A stretch of 64,000 nt of DNA from Datnioides undecimradiatus (GCA_008933995.1 WARS01000014.1:2403192-2467191); one strand, 5' to 3'; positions 27,940-40,190 are shown, counted from the first letter of the stretch. Numbers and translations: made by a program. The notes: generated from the letters alone by a model not told the origin.

Positions 27940-28078
27940 TCTCAGTTCAGAATGTTTTTATTGGTCGTTCCGCAGCCTTTTTATTGTAAATTTATATATT
28001 GCTATTCCTTTATATATGTTACTTACATTTCTTTGGCAATTATTGTTTCAATAAAACTTATTTGAATTAGAATTTAAG
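27940..28078 (+). mobile_element. Probable 3' end of a LINE retrotransposon copy
   Basis: An AT-rich stretch ends with TTTGGCAATTATTGTTTC, then AATAAAACTTATTTGAATTA. From memory, this resembles the terminal sequence of fish LINE copies, which commonly end in an AATAAAGC(N)TTTGAATTGAA-like tail after a TTTGGCAA motif. No reading frame for reverse transcriptase is present, so if correct it is a 5'-truncated dead copy in the plus orientation, antisense to nlgn3. The match is from recall, not from a search. Confidence 0.4.
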
Positions 28079-30221
28079 AGTGTGTCTGCAGGGTTATAAC
28101 AGGGAGGAGGATGGCTCAAATATGATGGAGGGAGGAGGGAATTAGCCCACAATAGACAGACTGCCAACTGAGACAGCATGGTAATGTTAGGATGAACAGA
28201 CTGAGAGATGGAGGGGGTTAGACAGAGGAACCAGAGAAGACAGCAGCTCTCTGGACTGAATGAGAATATGTGGATAAAAGGTGCATCAGCTAAAGAGGGA
28301 GAGAGAGTGGGAGTTCTGCTTGTGTTCTGATTCTACGCGCCCTTTAACTTGAATACAAATGTTTGATTTTCACTGGTAATGCATGCAGTGTGTTTATTGT
28401 AGACAAGGAGACTGCTATTACCCACAATAATAGTACAGCCACTTGTGAGAGCTGTAGTATGTAAGACAGCTTACAAGGACTTTGTGGTTTGTGTTAACCA
28501 ACCATCCCTCAGTGAGGAATAAGGTCTTTTTATCACAGAAGTAACCGTTCTCTTTGGGAGGAATACAGAGAAATGGAGAGGTGCCGCTGAACACTGGGGT
28601 CATATGGCAATCACAACACTTCAAAACAGATACATTTGCCAGAACAATGAAAATCTTCTGGATCATGTTTAGGGATTGATAGCCAGCTCTGTCACACATG
28701 CATTAGTTACAGTGCAGTGGCAGAGATACTGCTGGGACCGTATTGTGCTACTACGGTGATGCTCCGCAAATAGCATTAGTTGCGCTCAGTAAAGAAAAGA
28801 CTTGTCACATTTTCAGTGAGACTAGTCTTGCACAACAGCTTTGGAGACCGAGCCACTGTGTGCGCATGCAAAGACTTGCCAGACAAAGGGATCGGCACTT
28901 GTCAGCAATTTTGAACGGACTTAGGGCTACATACACGGACGCATGTGGGCTCGCTCGGGGGAAGACAAACATACACACGCACGCCCACGTACGCACAGTC
29001 AAGCTGAAAACTGAAGGCAATTTGGCTTCAGTTGCAACAGCTCGCCCTGGGCTTGAATGAGAAACACCTGTGTGTCAAAGTGGTGCCATGGCAACGCTTC
29101 CTGTTCTGTGATCAAGGCCAGCATGAGGCTTCTTTTTGAAAGGAGAGCCCAGTGGCAAAGAGGAAGGAGCTTAAGCACAAACCCTTAAACATCTGGGAAG
29201 AACCCAGGCCAGCCGGCTTCAGCTGGGCTTAAAAGCCAATGAGGACCCCCTGTTAAAGTGTTGATTGTGCCAACGTACGAGACAAATAAGTGAGAGGATG
29301 TGGCAACATAGCGTGACATCTTGGTTTTCTTGCCAAGTAGAAGGTCCATATGCTCTAAACATGTGCCAAAGGTCCCAAACAGCTTCGTTTCAGGCATACA
29401 GATGAATCATGTTCATCAAATACACTCATGATGCGCAACAATCCAATCTGTCCAGAACAAACAACTGAGGCATACATGAAGGGCTCAACCTTGATACCCA
29501 ACAACATGCTTGATCACCTGCCTTACTGTGGCGAAGGAAGACAAGGGGCGGGGTCCTATCAAGGGTTTGATTTAGATTCAGAGACTTAAGCCGTTTCTGT
29601 TGCAGCACAAGAATCGTCTCTCACTCTAATCTCAGCAGAGATCCACCCTGAGCCAGGAATATCCCAAGATAAATATGGAAAGTGAACAATGCGATTGCTG
29701 AGCAGCAACTTCCCATTTTCTACACCTCTCGCCTCTAATCCTCTCCGGCAGCACTCCTGAACTGCCGCTCCTCATCTAAATCTGCTGGCAGACCTGGTGA
29801 ACAGTCTGATATTACACTGCTGCTTCACTTTCCCTCTGCCATTATCGCCACAAATTCAGCAGCTGGCCACACCTTAAGAAGGGGCTCTCACCACAGCCTC
29901 TACCCTTGTAGTAACAGTAGTCCCAGTCACTATGTGAGATATTAAAATGAGTCAACCAGGGCTTGGTTATCTACACAGCTACTAGATCCTATCTGACTCC
30001 TAAGCCAAACACTCTACTCATCGACTGAATGTAGATGCTTAGGAAATGGAGACCTCACATTCATTCACACCCACTCGTCAACATTTGATCAAAGACAACA
30101 TTGTTCTACAGATTGTAATGTGACGGGGTGCTTGATGATTGCATTTGAAAATAGAAACAAAAAGAAATCAAACAAAAACCATAAATGATCAGAAAACAGT
30201 GATAATTTTAGAAACAAAACT

Positions 30222-30227
30222 CATGCA
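30222..30227 (-). promoter_or_regulatory. TGCATG (Rbfox-type) motif 27 nt downstream of exon A2
   Basis: On the transcript strand the hexamer TGCATG starts 27 nt after the last base of cassette exon A2. Rbfox proteins bind (U)GCAUG in RNA, and sites in the proximal downstream intron typically promote inclusion of neuronal cassette exons. The A2 donor (GTATTT) is weak, which is consistent with dependence on an enhancer. Motif and spacing are observed; Rbfox control is inferred. Confidence 0.5.
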
Positions 30228-30253
30228 CCATCTTTGTTCACCACGGAAAATAC

Positions 30254-30313
30254 CTTCATCTTCATCACCGTCGTTATCCGATAAATCCTCGCCCTGTTTT
30301 TTTGCATGGGCCC
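30254..30313 (-). CDS. nlgn3: nlgn3 alternative cassette exon A2 (acidic 20-residue insert)
   Basis: A 60-nt exon with acceptor CAATAACAG (exon starts at 30313) and donor GTATTTTC (exon ends at 30254). Read with the split codon of the previous exon it encodes [20 protein letters not shown]. The mammalian NLGN3 splice insert A2 is [20 protein letters not shown], so 17 of 20 residues agree and the length is the same. Eight of the last twelve residues are acidic. The exon begins after codon position 1 and ends at codon position 1, so skipping it keeps the frame. Spliced after A1 the junction reads CRKGGAHAKKQ, as in mammals. The insert lies in the loop region of splice site A of the extracellular domain, where alternative sequence tunes partner binding. 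The upstream polypyrimidine tract contains repeated UCUCU units, which could bind PTB. Confidence 0.95.
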
Positions 30314-33103
30314 CTGTTATTGAAGCAGGGAGAGACATAGAGAGGCACAGGGAAATTCAAAATAGCATGTTTGGCAACACACAGATGGGAAAAGAGGCAA
30401 TTTAAACAAGACCAAATGTGAATAATAACAACATGTTAATTTAAATACACAATTCACATTAGACAGTTTGTCGAGGGCTTTCCTTGTTAACACTCACAGC
30501 ACATACAATAAGAGAAAAATAAACATTTTTAGTAGTTTACGGTTTAAAAAAAAAAAGACACAAAAATAAATTCAAAACACACACTGCAAAAGATCATTTA
30601 AACAAAACTTCAGTACCTCATGACATATTATGAAGCAGAGTCATACACCACTGGCAGTTTCAGAAAAACACATTTTATATTTATAGGGAGAATGGTGCAG
30701 TCCTGTAAGTTTGGGTAACAACACTATTAGCTTAAACGCTTGTTGTAAAATAAACACCTATACCATGTAATTCTGATTCTGGTCAAAATTGTATTTGGAA
30801 AAGGACAGTTTTAGTGACTTTCTGTTTTCTCTGGGATATGCATTAACTTCTGCATGCATCAACTTGGAACAGTTTAAGAGACCATAAAAAGGAAAATAAA
30901 ACAATATAGAAAATGTGTTTACTGGCACGTTGGAGAATAGGAAAATCAGGATGCAGAAAACTGCTGAAAGAACAGGGTTTACACTACAAGCACGCACGTG
31001 CAGGACTGCAGCTTCCCTGGAGGTGGTGAGATTTGAATAAATCACATGATTGCGTGTATCATGTATACTCAGTGATGTGTGCAGTTACTTCAGCTTGTCT
31101 CGTTGCCCTAAACAGTTGGTAATATGCTGTTGTCCTTGTGCTACATGTTAGTTTGAATATCTAGCCCCCTCCGGCACCTGCGCACCATGTACAAATACGA
31201 TGTAAAGCCCTATCTTAACTTACATGATGTTAACACAGTATTAAGATAGACTCTGACTAGACTGCGTATGGTTTGTTGTTATGTGGCTCACTAGCAGCCT
31301 TAGCATGCTAATGCTAGTTAGTCAGTTGCTCGACTTCACAGCTCATCCATTCAAGGAGAGGCTCTAAGAAATATGGCACTTGTGCAGAATTTTAGCTTTC
31401 ATCTTGCCTGACTGTCAGTTCAGACTTTTCCGTCTGAGCAACGCTTGATACAGTAAATATTAATCAGTTACTGACCTTGGACCATCACAATCACAAGGCT
31501 GGTATGAGCAAAAATTAATATTAAAATCCAATGGCTTGATCTTAATATAGCATTCATTGTGAAAGCTATACTTTTAATGAGTGTGGCTGTTGTTTAAAGC
31601 TTCATCTACTAACTAAAGTGATCATGAGACAAGATCCATACGTCAAAAAACAGATCTATGCAGTGGAATAATGCCAAATGCCAAAATTCTGGGCTGCAAG
31701 TCATATGAAGGTCCAGGCACTCTTTGAATGATCACAAAGTCACCAAAAGTCTTTGAAAATATTACTTTCATGTTTCATTTCATTCAGCCAGACAGTTGAA
31801 TGGATTTCGAGAAAGACACGTACAGTATGGGCAAAGAAGTCAGAAACAGTATGAATCTGTTTTTGACGTTACAGATCACCAGATTCTGCTTTGGTGGAGG
31901 TGGTGGAGATACACTGAAGATATAAAAAGCAGAAATGTTGGTTTGAGTATTATAATGATGAGTTTGAAAGGTCATCACCCTTTTTTACCAGCATATTATC
32001 ACGGCAGGGACCATTTTTTGTCTAATCGAAGGAGAAACAGGACTACTGTGGTGTTCATGTTACAAAGTGGTGTACAGTACCTGAAGTGTGCACTTGCCCT
32101 GCCAGATAACGCTGCAATATGTTGCAGCAAACATTGAGCCAGTTTCACCTTTTTCAGCGAACGACCCAGAGTATATTTCTGAAGCCCCCTGTTTCGACAC
32201 CCCTGCTGCTGCCAACATGTGATCTCATTAAAGTGAATAAGGGGGCTGTGTTGTTTCACAAATCTCCACTAATCTCAGTCTAAAAATGGCCTGAGTCTTA
32301 GAGTTTGGCAGGTTTAGCTGAACGAATTTCACAGCAGCACCTGCTCCTAGTCAGGAGCATCTTCGTCGTGTGGGAAGCGACTGCCATTAAGTTATCAGAT
32401 GTCATGTCTCTCTCATGTAGGCTTCAAGGGAACCAACAAAAAAAAACAAAACATTTCGGCAGAATAAAAGCCAGCACTCAAACAAAAGGGTTTCACCTGC
32501 TTCAACAGCCTTCTTTGTGGCTTGTTAGCGTTTACACTTATTCTAGCGTTCACTGTGTCGTTGACGTGGTAAAACAGTGAGGTTATTGAGTGATAGTGCT
32601 TCAGACAGGCATAGATTGGATGGCAGGTGTCGACAGGGAAGCTCTGTCACTTTGAATCGTGTTGTCTGTGAGCCCGTGTGTGTGTCAAATGCTGGATCTA
32701 TAACAGGAACAGCAAACATGTGACATCTGCAGTGACTCGGCAAGCGAGCCTATATTTGACCTTGAATCTTTTAATGGGGTGCCGTCGTGAGAGAGTGTGA
32801 AATTAAAGTAAAACTACAATGAATTGACAAGTTTCTTTGCATAACTGGCCTCCGGGAGCCAACATTTGCATCGCCTCAAAACAGGCAGCGTCTAGAATAA
32901 CAGCTATTATTCATGTTCCTTGACAAGCAAAATAGAAACCTGTCGCATTTATCAAATCAGGTTCAAAGAAACCACGTTTGATGGGCTTATTTGTTACATA
33001 AAGGATATTGAAATCAGCGGGATGAAATTGCAAACAAAACACACTCTAGTAGTTTGCTGTAGAGTCTTACATGAATAAACCCAGGCCCAACACACATATG
33101 TAA

Positions 33104-33130
<27 letters not shown>
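33104..33130. repeat. (AC)n microsatellite
   Basis: About thirteen AC units, followed by a short TAGATATAGA segment. Confidence 0.92.
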
Positions 33131-33136
<6 letters not shown>

Positions 33137-33419
33137 TAGAGAGTGCTCTCAGACTCTAGAGACATCTTGACTGAATCTAGAATTCACTCAATACATCGTG
33201 GAAGGGCTAAATGTTAACTGCCTTTCCTTTGCTGGAAAAAGGTTCGCTGACAATAGATGGGCCTTGGAGTTAAATATCAGAAAGGTCAGAATGTGGAAAG
33301 GGACTTAGTGAAATGTGAAATGTTGCAGCCTTGACAATTTAGAGCAGTTATATTCAGTCTCTAATCCTCAGGTGGCCATTTTTCTCTTTCAGAGTGCCTG
33401 ACTCTCTTCCTGTCTTTCT

Positions 33420-33500
33420 GCTCTCCCTGTCTTTCTCTCACGCACTCTCTCTCTCTCCCTCTTTCTGTCTACAGTATCTCCGTCTCTCTCAATCTGTCTC
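33420..33500. repeat. CT-rich low-complexity tract
   Basis: Mostly C and T on the plus strand, with CTCTCTCT cores; purine-rich on the nlgn3 transcript strand. Confidence 0.75.
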
Positions 33501-34065
33501 CCAGTGTAGAGGTTAAGGAACAGCTTGGGAGGGACACATAAGAGAGAATGATGGAGAATGCAGCTAAAAGGTTAAGGAGGCTGTAATCCTGCAGTAAAGG
33601 ACAGCCAAAACTCACACTGTGCTTCAGCTGCTCCCAAAATATAAAAAAAACAAAAACAAATAAAAGGCAGGCAAGTTGTCTTTCTGCTTGTCTCCACCTC
33701 CAGGAAAGAGATGTGTTTAAGAGAGACCACAGGCTTCTAACTATGGTGAAGCTAGCACAATGGGATCTCTCAACTCTCCTCTTCCTTTACTTTGGATCCT
33801 TAATGAACCATTTATTCCCCATATTGGGCAAAAAAGTCTACACTGCAGAAATGTTTATGATAAACAATCCAGAGACTTGCCAGGCTTTAGGATTCTGTCT
33901 GTCATTTACATAAGTACCGTGCCACAGTTAGACATCATTACTGATTTCAGAAAGCCAGAACAATGCAGGTATGCAGCCTTTAACAATTAAAGCAGGAGAG
34001 CTAGTTGCAAAATTTACTCTAATTAAGTAGTAATTTCTGGATTCTGGTTAAGAAAACCCTGTGGT

Positions 34066-34089
34066 TTTATTTATTTATTTATTTATTTA
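34066..34089. repeat. (TTTA)n microsatellite
   Basis: Six copies of TTTA/ATTT in the intron. Confidence 0.9.
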
Positions 34090-37000
34090 CTTTTTTAAAC
34101 CACTAGCAGCACTATGGAGCTAGGTTTTTATCAGTGGGTGTCCATTTTGTTTGGATGCGTTTGTACCCTGCTGTTAGTTTCACCCTGTTCTACTGATTGG
34201 AAGTTGGTGACAGTAACACAACAGGAAATCTGGCAAAGTACCAACAAAGGCAGTGAAGAAGAGTACTGCAAGCAAACAAAACGTGGATATAAACAATGTG
34301 AAAAAAACAAATCTGCTTTTTCTTAAATGGAGGACAGAAACACACTGAAAACGCCAGCGAAACCTCAAGGACATGAGCAGTGTGCAAACATTCCACTGGG
34401 CACCTTTACCCTCTTCATCTGTGCCAAATGCGCTGACGTGCATCATTACAAATGCATGATCTGTGGCAAAGCGTTCTTCAAAACCACACACCCAAAAGGT
34501 TTACGGAAATACTAAACATGTCAGGCTGGATTTTAACAAACTGTATAAAATGATGCATACCATGACGCAGCAAAACACAGGTTTGACAGATTAGGTCCAC
34601 TTAAATGAGAAACTTAAGGGGAAATCAGGGTTCAAGAGACTAAGTCTAAGCTAACAAACAAATAGTCTTTTCCCCTTTAACGGGGCATTGGGACTGCTCA
34701 GACTGTGTCCTCTATTCCTTTTTAGTTTGGGATAAACAAAGAACAGAACAGTGATATTGAGCCTTGAATTGACTGTGGAAGCTGGACAGCACAGCAGCAC
34801 TGGGAGGCCTCTGAATAGGAACTTCCTGCTTAGGTTGCGTCTTGCATCTCAAGTCTGTGTGACTGGATGTGCCACTGGCTGGTTACAGCCCTCACACACA
34901 GGGGTCATCAACTGTCCCTGATAGATGATCGCAGAACATTATAGATGTCATTTTCTGTCAAACAAAAGTGGGCATCTGCTCTGTTTTCAAATCACACAAG
35001 CCAGTATTCGTTCTTGTCTTCTTGGAAAGTTTTTGTGCTGTCTGCTTGGCGTGCAGATTTCCTAGGCAGCACTGAGGGAGTAGCCCCTCCTTCCCTGAGG
35101 CAGGGTTGAGTCGGCCAACCAACGGGATTACCATGGTGTGTTACTGTCTGCCATGGCCCAGACGCAGTCTAACCAGGATTGGGTCTCTTTCACAGTTTTT
35201 CGCAGCTTTCTAGCATCTGGAGGTCATCTGGTAAGAGGCAAAGAAAAAAAATGTCCAGTGTTTCTGCTGGGGTAGTTAATCTACAGGTTTGGCAACTGAT
35301 CGGGCTGTTCAGTACTGGCACCGGGCTGCGTAACACATGGCAGCCTGCTGCCTGTGAGGGCTGCATAAGAATGATAGTTGAGTGGTCCAAATCAAGCCAA
35401 AACGTACAACAGATTTCACTGCACTTATCTCAAATAGACTCATGATGAGGGATGAATTTAGGAGCCAGGAAGGTTGATCTCGGAGTGTCTCTCAGAAGCG
35501 GTGGTATTCAGAGTGAGAGAGACCTGTGTGAAGGACTCTGAGGACAGGTTTTACAAGCAGGTTACAAGCAGTGAACGAGACATGCTGTAAAACGCTGTAG
35601 AGAATAATGTGAATATTGTATAAACAGGCGGAGCGCAGCACAGCGAGTGCAGCTTATCGCCACAACTCTGCTTCAATGAGGATCTAATCAAAAGGATGTG
35701 ATTTTACAGATCTCTTTTAAAGTTTGTCAATCAATTTTACAATGTAAACCTCTTTTAAAGATAAAGATTGACCTCATCGGGGTTTGTCCTCGCAAAATTG
35801 ACCCATCTCAAGCCAATCTAGCACTCTGAGGCTGAATAGTGCTTAGCTGTGTCCCCGCACATCATTACCCCTCTCTTCACTCCATTCACTCTGACTCAGA
35901 GCAGAGAAAATGACTGAGTGATATAACCAAGGCTCCAGCGTCTGCGGCTCTGTCACTGCTCTGTCGCCTGTGCTCACACTATAAGGCCACATCAGAGCCA
36001 GCAGAGTAGGCTTCTGTGCTGATCTTGCACACTGGACCACCTCCACGTGACCTCATGACTACCTGCCCTGACTTCTTGGTCATACAGTACTGCATTGGTC
36101 TAGCAAAAAGAAGGGACAGCCAGTCTTTCAATGGCATTTTAGTGAGCATGAAGATCCAACTGTTTCTGAACAAAGAGCAATGCTCCGTTGTTTCTGTGCT
36201 CTCAAAATTAGCTGCACAACAACTCTTGTTCTGAATACCAACCAACAATACTGAAAAAAAGGAAATTCTATGAGAATTTTATCTTGAGCCTTTCATTATT
36301 TTTTGAATGAGTCTGACTTTGATCTTTTTTCAGGGCACTACTGTGTGGTTTAAGGGCTTTCCTCCTCTTTAATGGAGGAAGATGAGCCACATCTTTGATA
36401 TCAGCTAATCAAGTCTTACACAATGCCCAGTAGGACACTAATGGAACAGGATCCATGCGTGAAACGTTCACAGTAACTCTTAATCTCTTACAAAAACCTA
36501 TTTCTACATATCTATTCCTTCCACCACTCCAACCAACTTATCTGTGTGTTCTATATTTACGCAACCTCACCGCACTGTACAAATAATCATCTATAGGCCT
36601 CGTGTTTCATAACACAGAACCATCGAACTAAGATCACATGTGATGCTCTTTACCAGGTTCATTGCTGATGTATTTTTCTCACTTGATAGGCATCACCATT
36701 GCAACAAAGGTGGTTCACACTAAGTAAGAGGGCCATTTACTCTGCTTCTGTCACAACTGCATACTGTTGCTTGGCAACAATCACACAACCATTTCATCAA
36801 GAGTCAAATATACTTTTTTTCTGAAAATTAATCACTCTTTCCTCCAGAGGAACCACATTCACAGAGATACAGATTGTAAAATTGTTAGTGGAGGTGTTAT
36901 TAGTACTGAATGTGCACAGTGTGTATGACTCTACTGCATTATACAGGTCTGCATTGAGAGCTTTGCAAACATTCAAATAGAAAACATACAACCCTATTGG

Positions 37001-38499
37001 TAGTAACCGTTTTATGGAACAGATCTATCTCCTGAAATGAGACTAATTAAAATCTTTAATGGGGAAACTGATGAACTGTTAAAAAGTTTCCCAAGTCACT
37101 CTGAATTAGTCAAACAAGACTTTAACTCCGTATTGGAAACATTTAACCAAAACCAAAGTATGCTTCAGAGGTTGCTTTCTACATTGCCTAAGAAGGATAA
37201 ATTATGCTTCATTTGCACTGCTAATTCAACATAAGCCAAGATTAGTAAAAGCTGTTTTAAAAAAGGGTGCAATTGAAATAAAGACAGAGTTTCCAGCTAG
37301 ACTGAAAATTACAACCTTTGTGTTTATAGCAACAATCAACTCTGCACAATAATGTGTCACAAAACCAGCATATGAAACTTATGATAAACCATTTTCTCAT
37401 TACCAAACATGGAGGAGATAATTGAAAAATTCCAAGTGGAAGGGGAATATTAAAGAGATATTTCTGCGTATATTCCACAACTGGGACTAATTCAGAAGCA
37501 GAAGTGCCTGGAGGGCCAGTCTGTCTCTAACAAAATTGGTTTACCAAAGCAGAATGTACGAGCACACAGAGTGAGGCCAATAGCTGCCTGCTGCCTCTAT
37601 GGGTATCAACAGCAGAGGTCTCCCAGCTGAAACTGAATCTTTACTGTGGAGTGAGATATTCTCAGGATCACAGTCTTAGGGCTACTCGTAAGGTCCTGGC
37701 GCCTTCAGGCTGCCTTAGGAAATTAGCCCTCTGTTGTTACAGTGAGATTTTAGCAATTGCAATTGAAACCGGAGCGTGTTTCTCTGTGGCTGTGTGCTGG
37801 GAGCATTTGCCACATGGATAGATGAAAGCTGTCGTGCCAATAAAATACTCCACCATCCCCTATTTGAACAATTGTGAATAATAAATTTAAGACAGAGGTG
37901 GCCCTCCACTTTTTTGTGTAAATTTAATCAACGGCTGAGGCTCCGACACTTTCAGGTGTCGTGTTTGACAAATACTTCCAATAAGCTGGTGTCTTAAGTG
38001 CTGTCAGAGCAGTCTGAAACATGACTAAAGTTCTTTGCATACCAAGTCAAATTTTATCTTCTACTATTTCAGAGTAGCACTCATGCCGCTGATTTAATCA
38101 ACAGTTGTATTTAATTAAAAGAACATGGCAGATTAAACATGAACAAGTCATACAATAATGTAAAAGTATCTATCAAATACATGTTATTCTTAGACATCAC
38201 GATCTATTGCCTGACAAAGCATCATTATTTATTTAGGGACCTGCATTCTCGCTCCTTGACACACTCTCATAGTAAAACCACACTTCGACACGCAGACACA
38301 CACACTCACGCAACACAGCACTAGCACTCACTCATCTCTCGCACTCATGTCAAGGTTGATCTGAGTCACAAGTCCCACGTTCATCCCAATTAGCACTTTG
38401 ATTTGGGAGTTGATAGGTGGTGATATTGGCGGCTTTGGAAGGATGCACCCATCACTCTCCTCCCCCTTTCATTCTTTCAATTCCTCTCTTTCGTTCGGT

Positions 38500-38546
38500 G
38501 TTGGTTTTTCTTTCTCTTTTGTTTTTTTTTTGGTTTTTTTTTTTAC
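38500..38546 (-). promoter_or_regulatory. A-rich intronic tract immediately after the A1 donor
   Basis: On the transcript strand the intron following GTATG runs into about thirty bases that are nearly all A (two long A runs separated by CC), then a GAAA-rich segment. It directly abuts the donor of an alternative exon. It could be bound by A-rich-binding splicing factors, or it may be simple repeat expansion tolerated there. The composition is seen; the role is inference. Confidence 0.3.
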
Positions 38547-38550
38547 ATAC

Positions 38551-38610
38551 CTCCTTTTCTACACATTTTCTTGTTGGGTTTCCTGGCACATTCCTTGGAT
38601 ATTCTTTTGA
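38551..38610 (-). CDS. nlgn3: nlgn3 alternative cassette exon A1 (basic 20-residue insert)
   Basis: A 60-nt exon with acceptor TTCATTTTACAG (exon starts at 38610) and donor GTATGT (exon ends at 38551). With the split codon from the preceding exon it encodes VKRISKECARKPNKKMCRKG. The mammalian NLGN3 A1 insert is VKRISKECARKPNKKICRKG, so only one of 20 residues differs. Nine residues are Lys or Arg and two are Cys, so the insert is strongly basic and may form its own disulfide. It is phase-symmetric (one base in, one base out), so inclusion or skipping keeps the frame. It lies 1.07 kb downstream of the first coding exon. The tiny size and neuronal gene context fit regulated splicing. Confidence 0.96.
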
Positions 38611-39680
38611 CTGTAAAATGAATGAAAAAACTACAAAATAACAGAGAGATCTGGAAAAGATCGCATGTGACATGCAACAACTCAGACTGAGTCAGACCCC
38701 CTCTTCACCCTCTTTCCCTCCTCCTCCCACCCTCCCAGTCATCATCATCATCAACAACAAGAACAACAGAGGACCTGTTGAGAAGTAACTGGGGTGTTGC
38801 TGCAGAAATATTCCAAAATGGTGGAATGAATTTGCTGCATCCTGGGACACAGGAAGCCCATATTCACATGCACTTCTATTTAAGACCCATTACAGCCACA
38901 CAGAAGGCAAAGAGGCTGGATTTCCAAAGTTTTGCAATTCCCATCGTAATCTGATAAGTGAGAGTGTTATTTGACATAGCCCATTTGAATCTCAGAGCAC
39001 TTAACATTTCAAGCCCATTTTCCTGTGTGGTTCTCCTTCAAGTGGTGAAATAATGGGGGCCATTTAAAAGAGTCAACATCTAGAAATCTAAAACTTTTAG
39101 TCATGGTGGAGCCCAATCTATGTTTGCCTTTTGCACAAAAGCCACTCTAGCTTTGAGATTTGTGCAAAGACAAACTGAATAAAGCAAGGAGAGTAAAGGG
39201 TCTTACATAGGTCAGGCTGATGCCACAGGCCTCTCGTGTACCAGACAGAATATTTCACCAACCCTACAGAAGTAGATCATTCAATTATGAGGCAGGCTAC
39301 TAATCACTAATGGCTAATATCCCCAGAACAGTCAAGACAGTGAGGGTAGGAAGGTGCACCAAGTATTTCCAATCTGCTCCTTGTATGATTAGATTTTTTT
39401 TTTTTTTTTTTTATTCAGTCATATTAATAAGTCATTTAGTCATCAAAAGAGGAACCTCTAACAGTGGCATGGAAGGGGAGAGTTGATGAAAAGACTAAAT
39501 GAAAGATCAAGTCAAGATGGGAGGTTGAGATGATGGACACGGACACAGCATGCGCCAGACAACAGGTCATGCTCCGCGCAAAATACAGAGGTGACACAAC
39601 GTTTTAGAGGAGAGACAGAGAGCAAGAAGGCAGAGACAGAAGAGAGGTTTGGTTTCACCCTGTTTACTCGACACACTCAC
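38611..39680 (-). other. nlgn3: nlgn3 intron between first coding exon and cassette A1
   Basis: A 1,070-bp intron, the shortest in the window. It starts with the strong donor GTGAGTG and ends in TTTTACAG. It contains a run of T on the plus strand (39394-39412), which is poly-A on the transcript strand. A TGCATG motif on the transcript strand (38867-38872) lies about 260 nt upstream of A1; upstream Rbfox sites are usually associated with exon skipping. Confidence 0.85.
39394..39412. repeat. Poly-T/poly-A homopolymer
   Basis: Nineteen consecutive T on the plus strand, not obviously attached to a retroposon. Confidence 0.9.
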
Positions 39681-40152
39681 CATCCTCAGTTGGAACATAG
39701 ATGTTTAGATAGAGACAATCCTCATGTTGATCCTGAATGTATGTAGTAACTATATCCAGGTTGAAGGTGAACCATATTGGCATCATGATCTCTGGCACAG
39801 CGTTGTGAATATTTTGGGGGCAGACAGGAGCAAAGTGAGTGGCGTTTTTGATCCCAGACCAAGAGGAAGGAGGCTCCGGGGGCATGAAGCGTTTTTCCCC
39901 CACTGGGGAGGCGGCATATGGCACCCCCAGATACTGGTCCACTGGCCCAAGAATCTCACTAGGCAGGGGCACCCTCACCCCTCGGAGTTTCCCATACTGC
40001 GTGTTCACAGTGGGGTGGTAGTTCTGACCTCTCACGGCCGCAAAGCACCAACAAAAACTTAATACCCACAAGGACACGCTGAAATTGGTGCAACTGTGGG
40101 CACCGTGCCAGTTCTGCGAGGGGAGACGACTTCTCCTTGGAGAAAACCACAT
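39681..40152 (-). CDS. nlgn3: nlgn3 first coding exon: signal peptide and N-terminus of the cholinesterase-like domain
   Basis: Codes for the first 157 residues plus one base of the next codon. Translation begins at ATG 40152 (A at -3, context GGACCATG); no in-frame ATG is visible before it in the exon, and MWFSP resembles mammalian NLGN3 MWLQP. Residues 24-40 form the hydrophobic core of a signal peptide, with likely cleavage near the VRG at 40-42. The mature domain starts at about residue 47 ([20 protein letters not shown]) and continues [33 protein letters not shown] is diagnostic for NLGN3 over NLGN1, 2 and 4. NAT at 103-105 is the conserved N-glycosylation sequon. Cys111 (VCPQN) and Cys146 (DCLYLN) should form the first disulfide of the fold. 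The exon ends YVPTED + G, followed by the strong donor GTGAGT at 39680. Skipping A1 and A2 joins it to IRDTG to give TEDDIRDTG, as in other neuroligins. Confidence 0.97.
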
Positions 40153-40190
40153 GGTCCTTGTGAGCGAGCGCAACTGCAAGTGACCAACAT
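40059..40190 (-). other. Overlapping upstream ORF in the nlgn3 leader
   Basis: An ATG at 40190 lies 38 nt before the main start, out of frame, and stays open for 43 codons to a TAA at 40059-40061, overlapping the start of the nlgn3 coding sequence. Its context is weak (T at -3), so leaky scanning could still reach the main ATG. Such overlapping upstream frames often reduce translation. The frame is seen; a regulatory effect is inference. Confidence 0.4.

Larger units (their letters stand above)
30314..38550 (-). other. nlgn3: nlgn3 intron between cassettes A1 and A2
   Basis: An 8.2-kb intron. It holds an AC repeat (33.10 kb), a CT-rich stretch (33.43-33.50 kb), a TTTA repeat (34.07 kb) and a long A-rich tract on the transcript strand directly after the A1 donor. 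No other coding segment was recognised; the scattered open frames of 60-110 codons have no splice context and look random. Confidence 0.85.

Noticed and set aside
30139..30405. Plus-strand open frame of 88 codons (serine-rich)
   Set aside because: It is antisense to cassette exon A2; the minus-strand reading matches the NLGN3 A2 insert and has correct splice sites.
34327..34515. Short plus-strand frame with CAKCADVHHYKCMICGKAFF, zinc-finger-like
   Set aside because: The CxxC...C/H pattern is suggestive, but there is one isolated unit in a 62-codon frame with no linker repeats, no splice support and no neighbouring fingers; most likely chance.
39724..40062. Plus-strand open frame of 112 codons opposite the first coding exon
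   Set aside because: It is the antisense shadow of the neuroligin exon; the minus strand has an unambiguous family match and splice sites.
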